A stretch of DNA of 5,753 nucleotides, taken from assembly GCA_017620315.1 (NCBI GenBank), contig JAFZQQ010000437.1, positions 1 to 5,753 on the forward strand, in the 5' to 3' direction. The DNA comes from Oscillospiraceae bacterium. GTDB lineage: Bacteria; Bacillota; Clostridia; Oscillospirales; Oscillospiraceae. Positions 1 to 5,273 of this stretch are shown here, piece by piece (position 1 is the stretch's first letter; each line of letters begins with the position of its first letter). The position numbers and the translations under genes were made by a program. The notes beneath the pieces are model-generated. The model saw nothing but the letters and a program-made list of their open reading frames with translations. It had not been told where the DNA came from and ran no database searches.

Positions 1-340
1 CCTTGTAACCGAGCAGCGCGCGCACCGCCTTGCCGTTGTAACTGTTGGAGTAGTAAACTGCCATAAAGCAGCCGACGATCAGCAGCGTCCACGCAAGCAG
101 ATGAAAGCGCTCGCCCTTCTCCCGCAGGCCGACGAACAGGCACGCGCCCGCCGCCGGGTAGAGGCAGTAGGAGAAATACGAGCCATATGTGGCGAAGAAT
201 GCGCCGAGCTCCGTCTTGTTGGCAAGCGCTTCGTTGATGCTGAAATCGCAGACGGAACCGATCACAATGCCAAGCACGCAGACGGCAGTTACCGCCCAGA
301 AGCAGGATTTGGGCACTGCCATAACCGTTTTGTTGTTCAT
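1..340 (-). CDS. Multi-pass membrane protein, possibly PAP2-type phosphatase (C-terminus beyond the left edge)
   Basis: The frame opens on the minus strand at the ATG at 340-338 and stays open to the edge, giving 113 complete codons with no stop. A GAGG-type ribosome binding site lies about 8 nt upstream (plus-strand coordinates near 346-350). The product begins MNNKTVMAVPKS, followed by a hydrophobic segment at about residues 13-30, a polar stretch (CDFSINEALANK, 31-42), a second hydrophobic segment at about 45-66, a short charged loop (LREKGERFH) and a third segment at about 80-95. The pattern of a first helix, a 'D-x-x-I-x-x-A-L' stretch and then further helices resembles the N-terminal part of Firmicutes PAP2-family lipid phosphatases. 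The catalytic motifs of that family would lie in the missing part, so the function is a guess; only the membrane location is reasonably firm. It lies 76 nt downstream of the minus-strand gene ending at 417. Confidence 0.7.
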   Translation of the reverse strand, partial: MNNKTVMAVPKSCFWAVTAVCVLGIVIGSVCDFSINEALANKTELGAFFATYGSYFSYCLYPAAGACLFVGLREKGERFHLLAWTLLIVGCFMAVYYSNSYNGKAVRALLGYK

Positions 341-360
341 GATGTACCTCACTCCAGACG

Positions 361-403
361 AAAGAAAGTCAAAGCTGCCGCATGAATCACGCGACAGCTT
401 TGA
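361..403 (-). terminator. Hairpin between the two minus-strand genes, possible intrinsic terminator or attenuator
   Basis: TCAAAGCTG at 369-377 pairs perfectly with CAGCTTTGA at 395-403. After one C/A mismatch, CGC (379-381) pairs with GCG (391-393), leaving a 9-nt loop. Read on the minus strand, the stem follows the stop codon of the upstream gene (417-419) by 13 nt and is followed by CTTTCTTTC, a T-rich but interrupted tail. It fits a weak Rho-independent terminator. The downstream gene starts only 20-30 nt later with no clear promoter of its own, so partial read-through is likely if both genes are expressed. Confidence 0.5.
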
Positions 404-416
404 AAAATTGGCGATA

Positions 417-833
417 TTAGCCCTGATTCTGCTTCTTGACGTTGTTGGCGCACCACATCATCAGCGCGGAGCCAATCAGGCTGAACAGGCAGGACGTATC
501 GAACTTGCCGCCGGCAATGCTCATGATAGCGTCGAGCACACTGATAACCAGAGAGATGGCGGCGAGGATGAAGACGGGGCCGATCTTGCTGGCGTCTTTT
601 GCCGCGCGCATACCGAGAACACCGGTGATGATGCTGGCGATGCTCGCGATCGCCACAAGGATCATTGCAATGCCGAAGCCGGCCGCGTCCGTCGCAGCAA
701 CATCCGCGCCGGTTCCGCCGCCCGCGACGATGAAGCCGCCGGTGGCGCCGAGAATACCGACGATCAGCCCGATCGCGCCAAAAACGATGTCGAGAATGCT
801 GATGACCTTAATGTACTTCTGTGAATTGCTCAT
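417..833 (-). CDS. Small four-helix membrane protein of unknown function
   Basis: This encodes 138 residues, starting MSNSQKYIKV. The start at 833 is preferred over an in-frame ATG at 869 because AAGGAG sits 8 nt upstream of it and the extra 12 residues (MHESAKREGENT) are hydrophilic and span the ribosome binding site. Four hydrophobic stretches are visible, at about residues 8-38 (Gly-rich, IVFGAIGLIVGILGATGG), 52-76, 84-107 and 113-130, with a basic, polar tail (KKQNQG). There are short Gly/Ala-rich loops, no signal peptide and no catalytic motif. It is probably an integral inner-membrane protein. I do not recognise the family. It has its own extended -10 promoter upstream and is transcribed divergently from the two-component operon, so shared regulation is possible but not shown. 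Confidence 0.75.
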   Translation of the reverse strand: MSNSQKYIKVISILDIVFGAIGLIVGILGATGGFIVAGGGTGADVAATDAAGFGIAMILVAIASIASIITGVLGMRAAKDASKIGPVFILAAISLVISVLDAIMSIAGGKFDTSCLFSLIGSALMMWCANNVKKQNQG

Positions 834-841
834 AGTGTTTT

Positions 842-847
842 CTCCTT
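842..847 (-). promoter_or_regulatory. Ribosome binding site fixing the start at 833
   Basis: On the minus strand this reads AAGGAG, 8 nt before the ATG at 833-831. It lies inside the longer frame that would start at 869, so the longer start is unlikely. Confidence 0.75.
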
Positions 848-886
848 CCCGTTTCGCACTTTCATGCAAGTGCTCTGATATTTTGA

Positions 887-895
887 ATTATAACA
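887..895 (-). promoter_or_regulatory. Extended -10 promoter for the small membrane protein gene
   Basis: The minus strand reads TGTTATAAT, a perfect TATAAT box (plus coordinates 887-892) with the TGn extension (893-895). No good -35 box lies 16-18 nt upstream, which is acceptable for extended -10 promoters of the main vegetative sigma factor. Transcription would start near 880, leaving an untranslated leader of roughly 45 nt before the ATG at 833. The box lies in an AT-rich island in otherwise GC-rich DNA. Confidence 0.6.
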
Positions 896-914
896 GGGCG
901 AGCGTTCGCTATGC

Positions 915-958
915 GTGAATAAATACCTCTTTTCAAGCCTGCTTTTTGCTTTATTCAC
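915..958. repeat. 9-bp perfect inverted repeat in the divergent intergenic region (candidate operator)
   Basis: GTGAATAAA at 915-923 is repeated in inverse as TTTATTCAC at 950-958, with 26 nt between. The arms are perfect over 9 bp and do not extend further. The repeat sits about 20 nt upstream of the leftward -10 box and about 100 nt upstream of the rightward start codon. It lacks a T-tract directly after either arm, so a terminator is less likely than a two-half-site protein binding region. A 9-bp match across about 230 nt of AT-rich DNA could also be chance. Confidence 0.35.
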
Positions 959-997
959 AAAAAGTTTACAATTATGGTATGTGGAAATGCTGCGCAG

Positions 998-1025
998 TTC
1001 ACACATAGGGCACGCTTCGTATGGT
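998..1025 (+). promoter_or_regulatory. Weak candidate promoter for the two-component operon
   Basis: TTCACA (998-1003) and TATGGT (1020-1025) are 16 nt apart, each matching four of six consensus bases. Transcription would start near 1032, about 20 nt before the GGAGG at 1052-1056. A second TATGGT lies at 974-979 after AT-rich DNA but has no good -35 box. The operon may depend on an activator, so the true start cannot be fixed by eye. Confidence 0.3.
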
Positions 1026-1063
1026 AAACTGCAAAAAAGATATCAAAGCGCGGAGGTTTCGAA

Positions 1064-1813
1064 ATGGTCGGCTTGCATGCATCACATTTCAGGCGGGTCT
1101 ATGTCGGGCTGCTGCTCGGTCTCGTCCTGCTGTTTCTCATGCCCGCCGTGATCGCGGCGCTGCTTGCCGCGGTCGTAAGCCAGCTCCGTACCGCCGGTAT
1201 CGACATGGACGCCGTCCGCACCGTACCGAAGCTGCTCGCCGCGCCCGTCCTCGCCGTGCGGGCGATGTACGCCGCCCTCATGCTGCAATACTGCCTCGCC
1301 GCGCTCTGCGCACTGCTTGTTGTCAGCGGGCTTGGCGAGCTGGAATCCGCCTCACGGGAGTTGAGCCGTGCAAAGCGTTGGTTCGTACTGCTGATGGTGG
1401 CAAACGGCGTTGCCATGCTTGCCCACATTTCCGACCTTATGCTGCCGGACGACACGTCCGTGTCCCTCGGCGGGGCCGTCTACTTTGCGACGCTTCTTTT
1501 GCTGCTCGTCTTTCAGGCTCTTGCCCTGCGCGCGCTGGAGCGCGGGTATGCCGAGGTGCTGAGGAGCGTTGGAGCGCCTGAGCAATCGCGGCGCGCGCGA
1601 TCACTCTCCCGCAGCATCGCTGCTGCGGTTGCGCTGCTGGGGCTTGCTGTCGTCGCCGTGTTCTGCTATTCCGCGTTCGCGCTGCCGAGGTGGACGAAAG
1701 GATATATCCTTGGCGGCGCGGTCGGCGCGTTCCTCTTTTATCTGGTGTGCCGCATACAGGTCGTATGCGGCGTGCGTACCGCCGCGCGACAGATCGCGGC
1801 GCTTTCGGAGTAG
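1064..1813 (+). CDS. Six-helix membrane protein encoded upstream of the histidine kinase
   Basis: This encodes 249 residues. The ATG start has GGAGG at 1052-1056, 7 nt upstream. Hydrophobic segments are visible at about residues 13-38, 66-89, 105-127, 134-157, 185-205 and 212-234. A charged, Arg-rich loop (about 158-184, with LRALERGYAEVLRS and SRRARSLSR) lies between helices four and five and is probably cytoplasmic by the positive-inside rule. No enzyme or transporter motif is apparent and I do not recognise the family. The stop codon is 8 nt before the kinase start, so the genes are almost certainly co-transcribed. By context it could be an accessory sensor, or a membrane partner of a kinase that itself lacks an extracellular sensor domain; this is inference from position only. 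Confidence 0.8.
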   Translation: MVGLHASHFRRVYVGLLLGLVLLFLMPAVIAALLAAVVSQLRTAGIDMDAVRTVPKLLAAPVLAVRAMYAALMLQYCLAALCALLVVSGLGELESASRELSRAKRWFVLLMVANGVAMLAHISDLMLPDDTSVSLGGAVYFATLLLLLVFQALALRALERGYAEVLRSVGAPEQSRRARSLSRSIAAAVALLGLAVVAVFCYSAFALPRWTKGYILGGAVGAFLFYLVCRIQVVCGVRTAARQIAALSE

Positions 1814-1821
1814 GTGACGGG

Positions 1822-2919
1822 ATGGACGGCAATATGATCTGTAATACCGTTCTGGACGGCTGCGGCATTCTGCTTCTTCTGCTGCTTCTGCCGCTGTATT
1901 TTGGCAAGAGCAGTGGCAGCAGGCTTGGCCGCCGCAAGCGGGACCTGCTGCTTTACGCGGCGCTGCTGCACTTTTTTGTGCTGCTCCTTCAGCTCGCGGG
2001 CGCGGTCAGCGTTCTCGCTCTTTCACATACGGACGCGGTCGGCATTTTTACCGGCGCCGCGCTTCTGCCGGCACTGATCTCCGCGGTGCTGCTGGCGCTG
2101 TGCGTCTTTTGCGATGAAAACGGCGTCATACGCTTTTCCAAAAAAGGCGGCGACATTCCCGTCACGCAGATCGCTTGCACCGTGCTGCCGCCGGTCGCCG
2201 CGCTCTGTCTTCGGATCGTGTTTCCGAGCCTCCGAGGTTTGGGACTTGCGTGGTCGGTCGCCCTGCAACTCAACCAAACCGTCATCCAAATCGAAAACGA
2301 GAAGCATTTTGAGGCGGAGGAGCAACGTCTTGACCGTGATCAGGCGCTGCTGATGACGGTTCAGATGCAGCCGCACTTTATCTTCAACACCCTGTCCTCC
2401 ATCGAAACACTGTGCCAGACCGATGCCGCCGCAGCGACAGAGGCCATTGAAAACCTGTCCGGGTATCTTCGCGGCAACATTGACGCGCTGACCTCGGAGG
2501 CGCTGATCCCATTTAACGACGAGCTGCGCCACATCCACCAGTATGTTGCCCTTGAGCTTGCCGATCCCGCTCGCCGGTTTCAGTTCGATTATGAGCTCGA
2601 TGTGCGCGATTTTGCGCTGCCGGCCCTAACCGTCCAGCCCATCGTGGAGAACGCGGTCAAGCACGGCGCGCTGTCGCATCGGGACGGTACGGGGCGCGTG
2701 CTGCTCTCCACGGAAGCCTTCGGCGAATACATCCGAATCACTGTGACCGACAACGGCACGGGCGTCGAGGGCCTGACGGACGCGCAGCGGAAAAAGCGCG
2801 GCATCGGCATTGAAAACACGCGGAAACGCCTTGCTGCCCTATGCGGCGGAGACCTCCAAATTTCCGCCGGCGCGACTGGCACCAAGGCGGTCATTCTGAT
2901 CCCCAAACGCGGAGGCTGA
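1822..2919 (+). CDS. LytS/YehU-type sensor histidine kinase
   Basis: This encodes 365 residues and autophosphorylates on histidine, then passes the phosphate to the response regulator encoded 4 nt downstream. The N-terminal half is membrane-embedded, with hydrophobic segments at about 11-28, 42-67, 72-97 and 115-150 and no large outside loop. The cytoplasmic half begins with a charged, coiled-coil-like linker (IENEKHFEAEEQRLDRDQ, about 157-174). The His_kinase (PF06580) motif QPHFIFN at 183-189 supplies the phospho-acceptor H185. The ATPase domain follows, with the N box QPIVENAVKHG (272-282, N277), G1 box DNGTG (310-314) and G2 box RGIGIEN (326-332), so all key residues are present. The start at 1822 follows AGGTGA and GGAG (1807-1817) and lies 8 nt after the previous stop. 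An upstream in-frame start at 1690 would overlap the previous gene by 124 nt and adds Arg-rich sequence, so it was not used. Confidence 0.9.
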   Translation: MDGNMICNTVLDGCGILLLLLLLPLYFGKSSGSRLGRRKRDLLLYAALLHFFVLLLQLAGAVSVLALSHTDAVGIFTGAALLPALISAVLLALCVFCDENGVIRFSKKGGDIPVTQIACTVLPPVAALCLRIVFPSLRGLGLAWSVALQLNQTVIQIENEKHFEAEEQRLDRDQALLMTVQMQPHFIFNTLSSIETLCQTDAAAATEAIENLSGYLRGNIDALTSEALIPFNDELRHIHQYVALELADPARRFQFDYELDVRDFALPALTVQPIVENAVKHGALSHRDGTGRVLLSTEAFGEYIRITVTDNGTGVEGLTDAQRKKRGIGIENTRKRLAALCGGDLQISAGATGTKAVILIPKRGG

Positions 2920-2923
2920 GAAA

Positions 2924-3739
2924 ATGTATACGCTTACCGTTGACGACCGCGAGCTGGTCGTAACGCAGATGCTCGGCATCCTGCGCAAGCTCGATCCCGA
3001 AGGGACGCATCTCGGCGCGACCACGGGCGCGGACGCGCTTCGTCTCGCGAACGAATCGCCGCTGGACGCGGCGTTTCTGGACGTGGAGATGCCCGGCGAC
3101 ATGGACGGGCTTTCGCTCGGCCGCCAACTCAGGGCGCGTTATCCGAGGCTGAATATCGTCTTTATCACCGGGCATCGTGAGTACGCGATGAACGCCTTTG
3201 AGCTGGACGCGAGCGGGTATCTGCTCAAGCCGCTGACGCAGGAAGCGGTGGCGCATCAGCTCTCTGTGCTGCGCTTTCGCTTCGATTCGCAGTGGACGGG
3301 GCGGATCGAGATACGCTGCTTTGGCACATTTGAGGCGTTTTGCAACGGCGTGCCGCTGGACTTCTCCTATTCCAAAAGCAAGGAATTGCTCGCCTGCCTG
3401 ATCGACCAAAACGGCGCGCTTTGCTCAAACGATACGCTCATCGGCCATCTGTGGCCGGACGAGTCTGCCAATCAATACACAAAGGCGCGTCTCCGCAAGT
3501 GCGTCAAGGACCTCAAGGACGTGTTTGCCGCGGCGGGCGCGGCAGATGCGATCCTGCATCAGGAGCGCGTCGGCATCGGCTTGGACGTCTCCCGGCTGGA
3601 TTGCGACTACTACCGCTATTTGCAGGGCGATCCCATGGCGGTGCATCAGTTCAACGGCAAGTACATGACGCAGTACGCCTTTGCCGAGGAGACCCGCGCC
3701 TCGCTCCTGCGCGAGCAGTCGGAGCGGGACGGCAGGTGA
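2924..3739 (+). CDS. Response regulator with receiver and SARP-like DNA-binding domains
   Basis: This encodes 271 residues. GGAGG at 2911-2915 lies 8 nt before the ATG and overlaps the end of the kinase gene. The receiver domain occupies about residues 1-120. It shows the acidic pair D7-D8 (TVDDREL), phospho-acceptor D53 (FLDVEMPG), switch T82 (FITGH) and K102 (LLKPL). An OmpR-like winged helix of the SARP type follows at about 127-205 (IEIRCFGTFEAFCNGVPLD, then SKSKELLACLI and LIGHLWPDE). A short stretch resembling the start of the bacterial transcriptional activator domain (LDCDYYRYLQGD, then NGKYMTQYAFAEE) covers about 226-256. The full helical activator domain is absent; I believe this short form is common in Clostridia regulators. 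The expected role is phosphorylation-controlled DNA binding with the adjacent kinase as partner. LytS-type kinases usually pair with LytTR regulators, so this output is different. Confidence 0.9.
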   Translation: MYTLTVDDRELVVTQMLGILRKLDPEGTHLGATTGADALRLANESPLDAAFLDVEMPGDMDGLSLGRQLRARYPRLNIVFITGHREYAMNAFELDASGYLLKPLTQEAVAHQLSVLRFRFDSQWTGRIEIRCFGTFEAFCNGVPLDFSYSKSKELLACLIDQNGALCSNDTLIGHLWPDESANQYTKARLRKCVKDLKDVFAAAGAADAILHQERVGIGLDVSRLDCDYYRYLQGDPMAVHQFNGKYMTQYAFAEETRASLLREQSERDGR

Positions 3740-3796
3740 AAGCGGCACGCGTTTTGGCACGATACCGATTGCATCACAATAGCGGGAGGCCTAAAA

Positions 3797-4381
3797 ATGA
3801 GCATCTTTGCTGATAACACGCTCTTGATCAACGCCTGCGTTCGCCCGGAATCGAGGACAATGCGGCTGGCGCAGCGCGTGCTCGAACACTTGGGCGGGAA
3901 GGCGACGGAACTGGATTTGCAGCGCGAAGGACTGCGACCGCTGACCGCCGAAACGCTGCGCGAACGGGATAACATTCTACTGCGCGGCGCGCTGGATGAT
4001 CCCATGCTTTGCTACGCGCGGCAGTTTGCCGCGGCAGAACAGATCGTAGTGGCGGCGCCCTACTGGGATCTAAGCTTCCCTGCAGCGGTCAAAACATATT
4101 TTGAGCATGTCAATGTGAACCGCGTCACGTTTTCTTACGGCGAAGACGGACGCCCCGTCAGCCATTGCCACGCGAAACGACTTTATTATGTGGTGACCGC
4201 GGGCGGCCCCATTCTCCCTCCCAACCACGGTTACGCCTATGTGAAGAGCTCGGCCGAAACATTTTACGGCATTCCAGAGATTGAGTGCTTTTCCGCCGAG
4301 CTGCTGGACGTCATGGGTATGGACGTTTCGGAGATCCTCGGTAACGCTGAGGCGTGGATCGACAAATACTTTGCGCGATAA
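3797..4381 (+). CDS. Flavodoxin-fold NAD(P)H-dependent oxidoreductase
   Basis: This encodes 194 residues, with GGGAGG at 3784-3789, 7 nt before the ATG. The protein matches the Flavodoxin_2 / NAD(P)H quinone oxidoreductase and azoreductase pattern. A first strand and phosphate-binding turn lie at about 8-21 (LLINACVRPESRT). The FMN-contacting segment follows at 87-105 (APYWDLSFPAAVKTYF), which corresponds to the 'P-x-y-x-f-x-x-P-a-x-l-K-x-y-x-D' motif of the family. The next strand and Gly turn are YVVTAGG (131-137), and the length is normal. It would reduce quinones, azo dyes or similar acceptors with bound FMN in the cytosol; the natural substrate cannot be inferred. It lies 57 nt after the response regulator on the same strand with no terminator visible between, so it may be an operon member or a regulated target. 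Confidence 0.85.
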   Translation: MSIFADNTLLINACVRPESRTMRLAQRVLEHLGGKATELDLQREGLRPLTAETLRERDNILLRGALDDPMLCYARQFAAAEQIVVAAPYWDLSFPAAVKTYFEHVNVNRVTFSYGEDGRPVSHCHAKRLYYVVTAGGPILPPNHGYAYVKSSAETFYGIPEIECFSAELLDVMGMDVSEILGNAEAWIDKYFAR

Positions 4382-4764
4382 GACATACGCCATACTTCAA
4401 ACGCCCGCTTTCCGCCTGCCCCGGTCCAAAATCTGCCCCGTACATCCGTCTCCCTGAATCCTTCGTCGGCAAGGGGCAGTTTTTCGTGCTCATCGCAAAG
4501 GGCAAGTCCATGATCGACGCTGACGTGCATCCCGGCGATTATGTGGTCGTTCGCCAGCAGCAGACGGCGAACGACGGCGATCTGGTCGTCGCACTCTATG
4601 ACGAGGGACTGAGCAACCTCAAGAAGCTCGCGCACAGGCGTGGCCGCGCCGTCCTCCAGTCCTGTAATGCAGACAAGAAAAAGTATCCCGACATCTCAGT
4701 GAGCGAACTGAACATCCAGGGGGTGGCGGTCGGTGTTATGCATAAGTTCATCGAGAGCGAGTGA
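4354..4764 (+). CDS. S24 (LexA/UmuD-like) peptidase domain without DNA-binding domain, start uncertain
   Basis: The frame encodes up to 136 residues. From residue 30 on (YIRLPESFVGKGQFFVLIAKGKSMIDADVHPGDYVVVRQQQTANDGDLVVALYDE...) it is a clear LexA/UmuD peptidase fold. The nucleophile S52 lies in GKSM and the general base is K90 in SNLKK; the 38-residue spacing is close to that in LexA (S119-K156). The N-terminal helix-turn-helix of LexA is missing. The only in-frame start before the domain is the GTG at 4354, inside the oxidoreductase gene and without a good ribosome binding site. A GTG at 4486 (AAGGGG 9 nt before) would leave only part of the domain. Residues 19-30 (LSACPGPKSAPY) weakly recall a UmuD cleavage region. 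It could be a truncated LexA-family repressor remnant or a UmuD-sized standalone protein. No umuC gene is adjacent. Other frames upstream show no helix-turn-helix. Confidence 0.7.
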   Translation: MDRQILCAIRHTPYFKRPLSACPGPKSAPYIRLPESFVGKGQFFVLIAKGKSMIDADVHPGDYVVVRQQQTANDGDLVVALYDEGLSNLKKLAHRRGRAVLQSCNADKKKYPDISVSELNIQGVAVGVMHKFIESE

Positions 4765-5062
4765 GGATGCCGGGTTCGTTTTGCTCAAAAGCAGCGAGTG
4801 CATCATCCTCAATTCTCGCCAAACGAGGGAACGGCATCCCTCCCTGCGATGTCCGGCCTGCAAGAAGATCCTCGGCGCGTTCGATACGCCGCGCGATAAA
4901 AACTGCACGCTGGTGTACGACGCGGACGATCCGCGGATGAAAGATTTCCCCAACAGTCATCTTCGCAAGTGTCCCCGGTGCCATCGTACCATCGCCATCG
5001 CCGTGCTGGAGGACAGGACGGAAGAATTGTTCCGACAATCGGAGGAGCGGCGTGCCGTGTAA
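4733..5062 (+). CDS. Small zinc-ribbon protein with two CxxC knuckles, unknown function
   Basis: This encodes 109 residues from the GTG at 4733, or 93 from an in-frame TTG at 4781. The GTG has GGGGG at 4719-4723, 9 nt upstream, and overlaps the S24 gene by 32 nt. The TTG has GAGG near 4763-4766, but 14 nt away. The first 11 residues from the GTG come from sequence shared with the S24 gene, so the TTG may be the true start. The protein carries CPAC (40-43) and CPRC (80-83), about 36 residues apart, which is a typical four-cysteine zinc ribbon. The region between the knuckles (DKNCTLVYDADDPRMKDFPNSHLRK) has one further Cys at 58. A charged tail (EDRTEELFRQSEERRAV) follows. I do not recognise the family; nucleic-acid or protein binding is a generic expectation for zinc ribbons. 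The stop overlaps the next start by 11 nt. Confidence 0.65.
   Translation: MLCISSSRASEDAGFVLLKSSECIILNSRQTRERHPSLRCPACKKILGAFDTPRDKNCTLVYDADDPRMKDFPNSHLRKCPRCHRTIAIAVLEDRTEELFRQSEERRAV
5041..5047 (+). promoter_or_regulatory. Ribosome binding site for the small one-helix protein
   Basis: GGAGGAG at 5041-5047, inside the end of the zinc-ribbon gene, lies 4-6 nt before a GTG at 5052. It is the main reason to choose that start over an ATG at 5112, which has only a poor site (GGTGA, 2 nt away). Confidence 0.5.
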
Positions 5063-5273
5063 AACTGAATTAGAAACGTCGACGAGGCCGACCGTCCTCC
5101 CATCGGTGAATATGGGAAACAAAGGGCAGGTACCAAATTTGCAGCGTCACGATCCCGCATACGAGAGAGCTCTCGCGTGCAGCTTTGTGGTGTTGCTGAT
5201 TGGTATCTGCCCTCTCTTCTTCAACGGGCGGCGCCATCAAAGCATTTGGAATATTTTACAGGAGGAGACATGA
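5052..5273 (+). CDS. Small protein with one predicted membrane helix, unknown function
   Basis: This encodes 73 residues from a GTG start. A hydrophilic N-terminal part (1-38) precedes a single hydrophobic segment at about 39-57 (RALACSFVVLLIGICPLFF) and a short basic and polar tail. The support for a real gene is positional. A strong GGAGGAG precedes the start, its first 11 nt overlap the end of the zinc-ribbon gene, and its stop TGA (5271-5273) overlaps the ATG of the next gene (5270-5272) as ATGA, a typical coupling arrangement. The composition is unremarkable and no motif is seen. The frame could be chance, and the segment could instead be a non-coding leader of the ATPase gene. Confidence 0.4.
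   Translation: MPCKTELETSTRPTVLPSVNMGNKGQVPNLQRHDPAYERALACSFVVLLIGICPLFFNGRRHQSIWNILQEET

Noticed and set aside
189..918. Two long plus-strand open frames (189-824 and 436-918)
   Set aside because: They lie opposite the minus-strand membrane genes, are rich in Asp/Ala/Arg or Met/Pro with no domain pattern, and lack good ribosome binding sites. They are antisense shadows typical of high-GC coding DNA.
965..993. TTTACA at 965-970 as a -35 box
   Set aside because: The bases 17 nt downstream (TGCTGC at 988-993) do not resemble a -10 box.
1021..1581. 186-codon plus-strand frame overlapping the six-helix protein gene
   Set aside because: Its product is Arg/Ala/Pro-rich low-complexity sequence in a shifted frame, while the 1064 frame gives clear membrane helices and has the better ribosome binding site.
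1690..1821. Upstream start of the histidine kinase at 1690
   Set aside because: It overlaps the preceding gene by 124 nt and adds Arg-rich, non-membrane sequence before the first hydrophobic helix. The start at 1822 has a better ribosome binding context.
2023..3409. Minus-strand frames opposite the kinase and regulator (for example 2023-2538 and 2891-3409)
   Set aside because: They lie opposite genes with intact catalytic motifs, have no recognisable domain and no ribosome binding site.
4767..4769. ATG at 4767 just after the S24 stop as a gene start
   Set aside because: Its frame gives Ser/Arg-rich sequence without the cysteine knuckles and soon stops; the zinc-ribbon frame is a different one.
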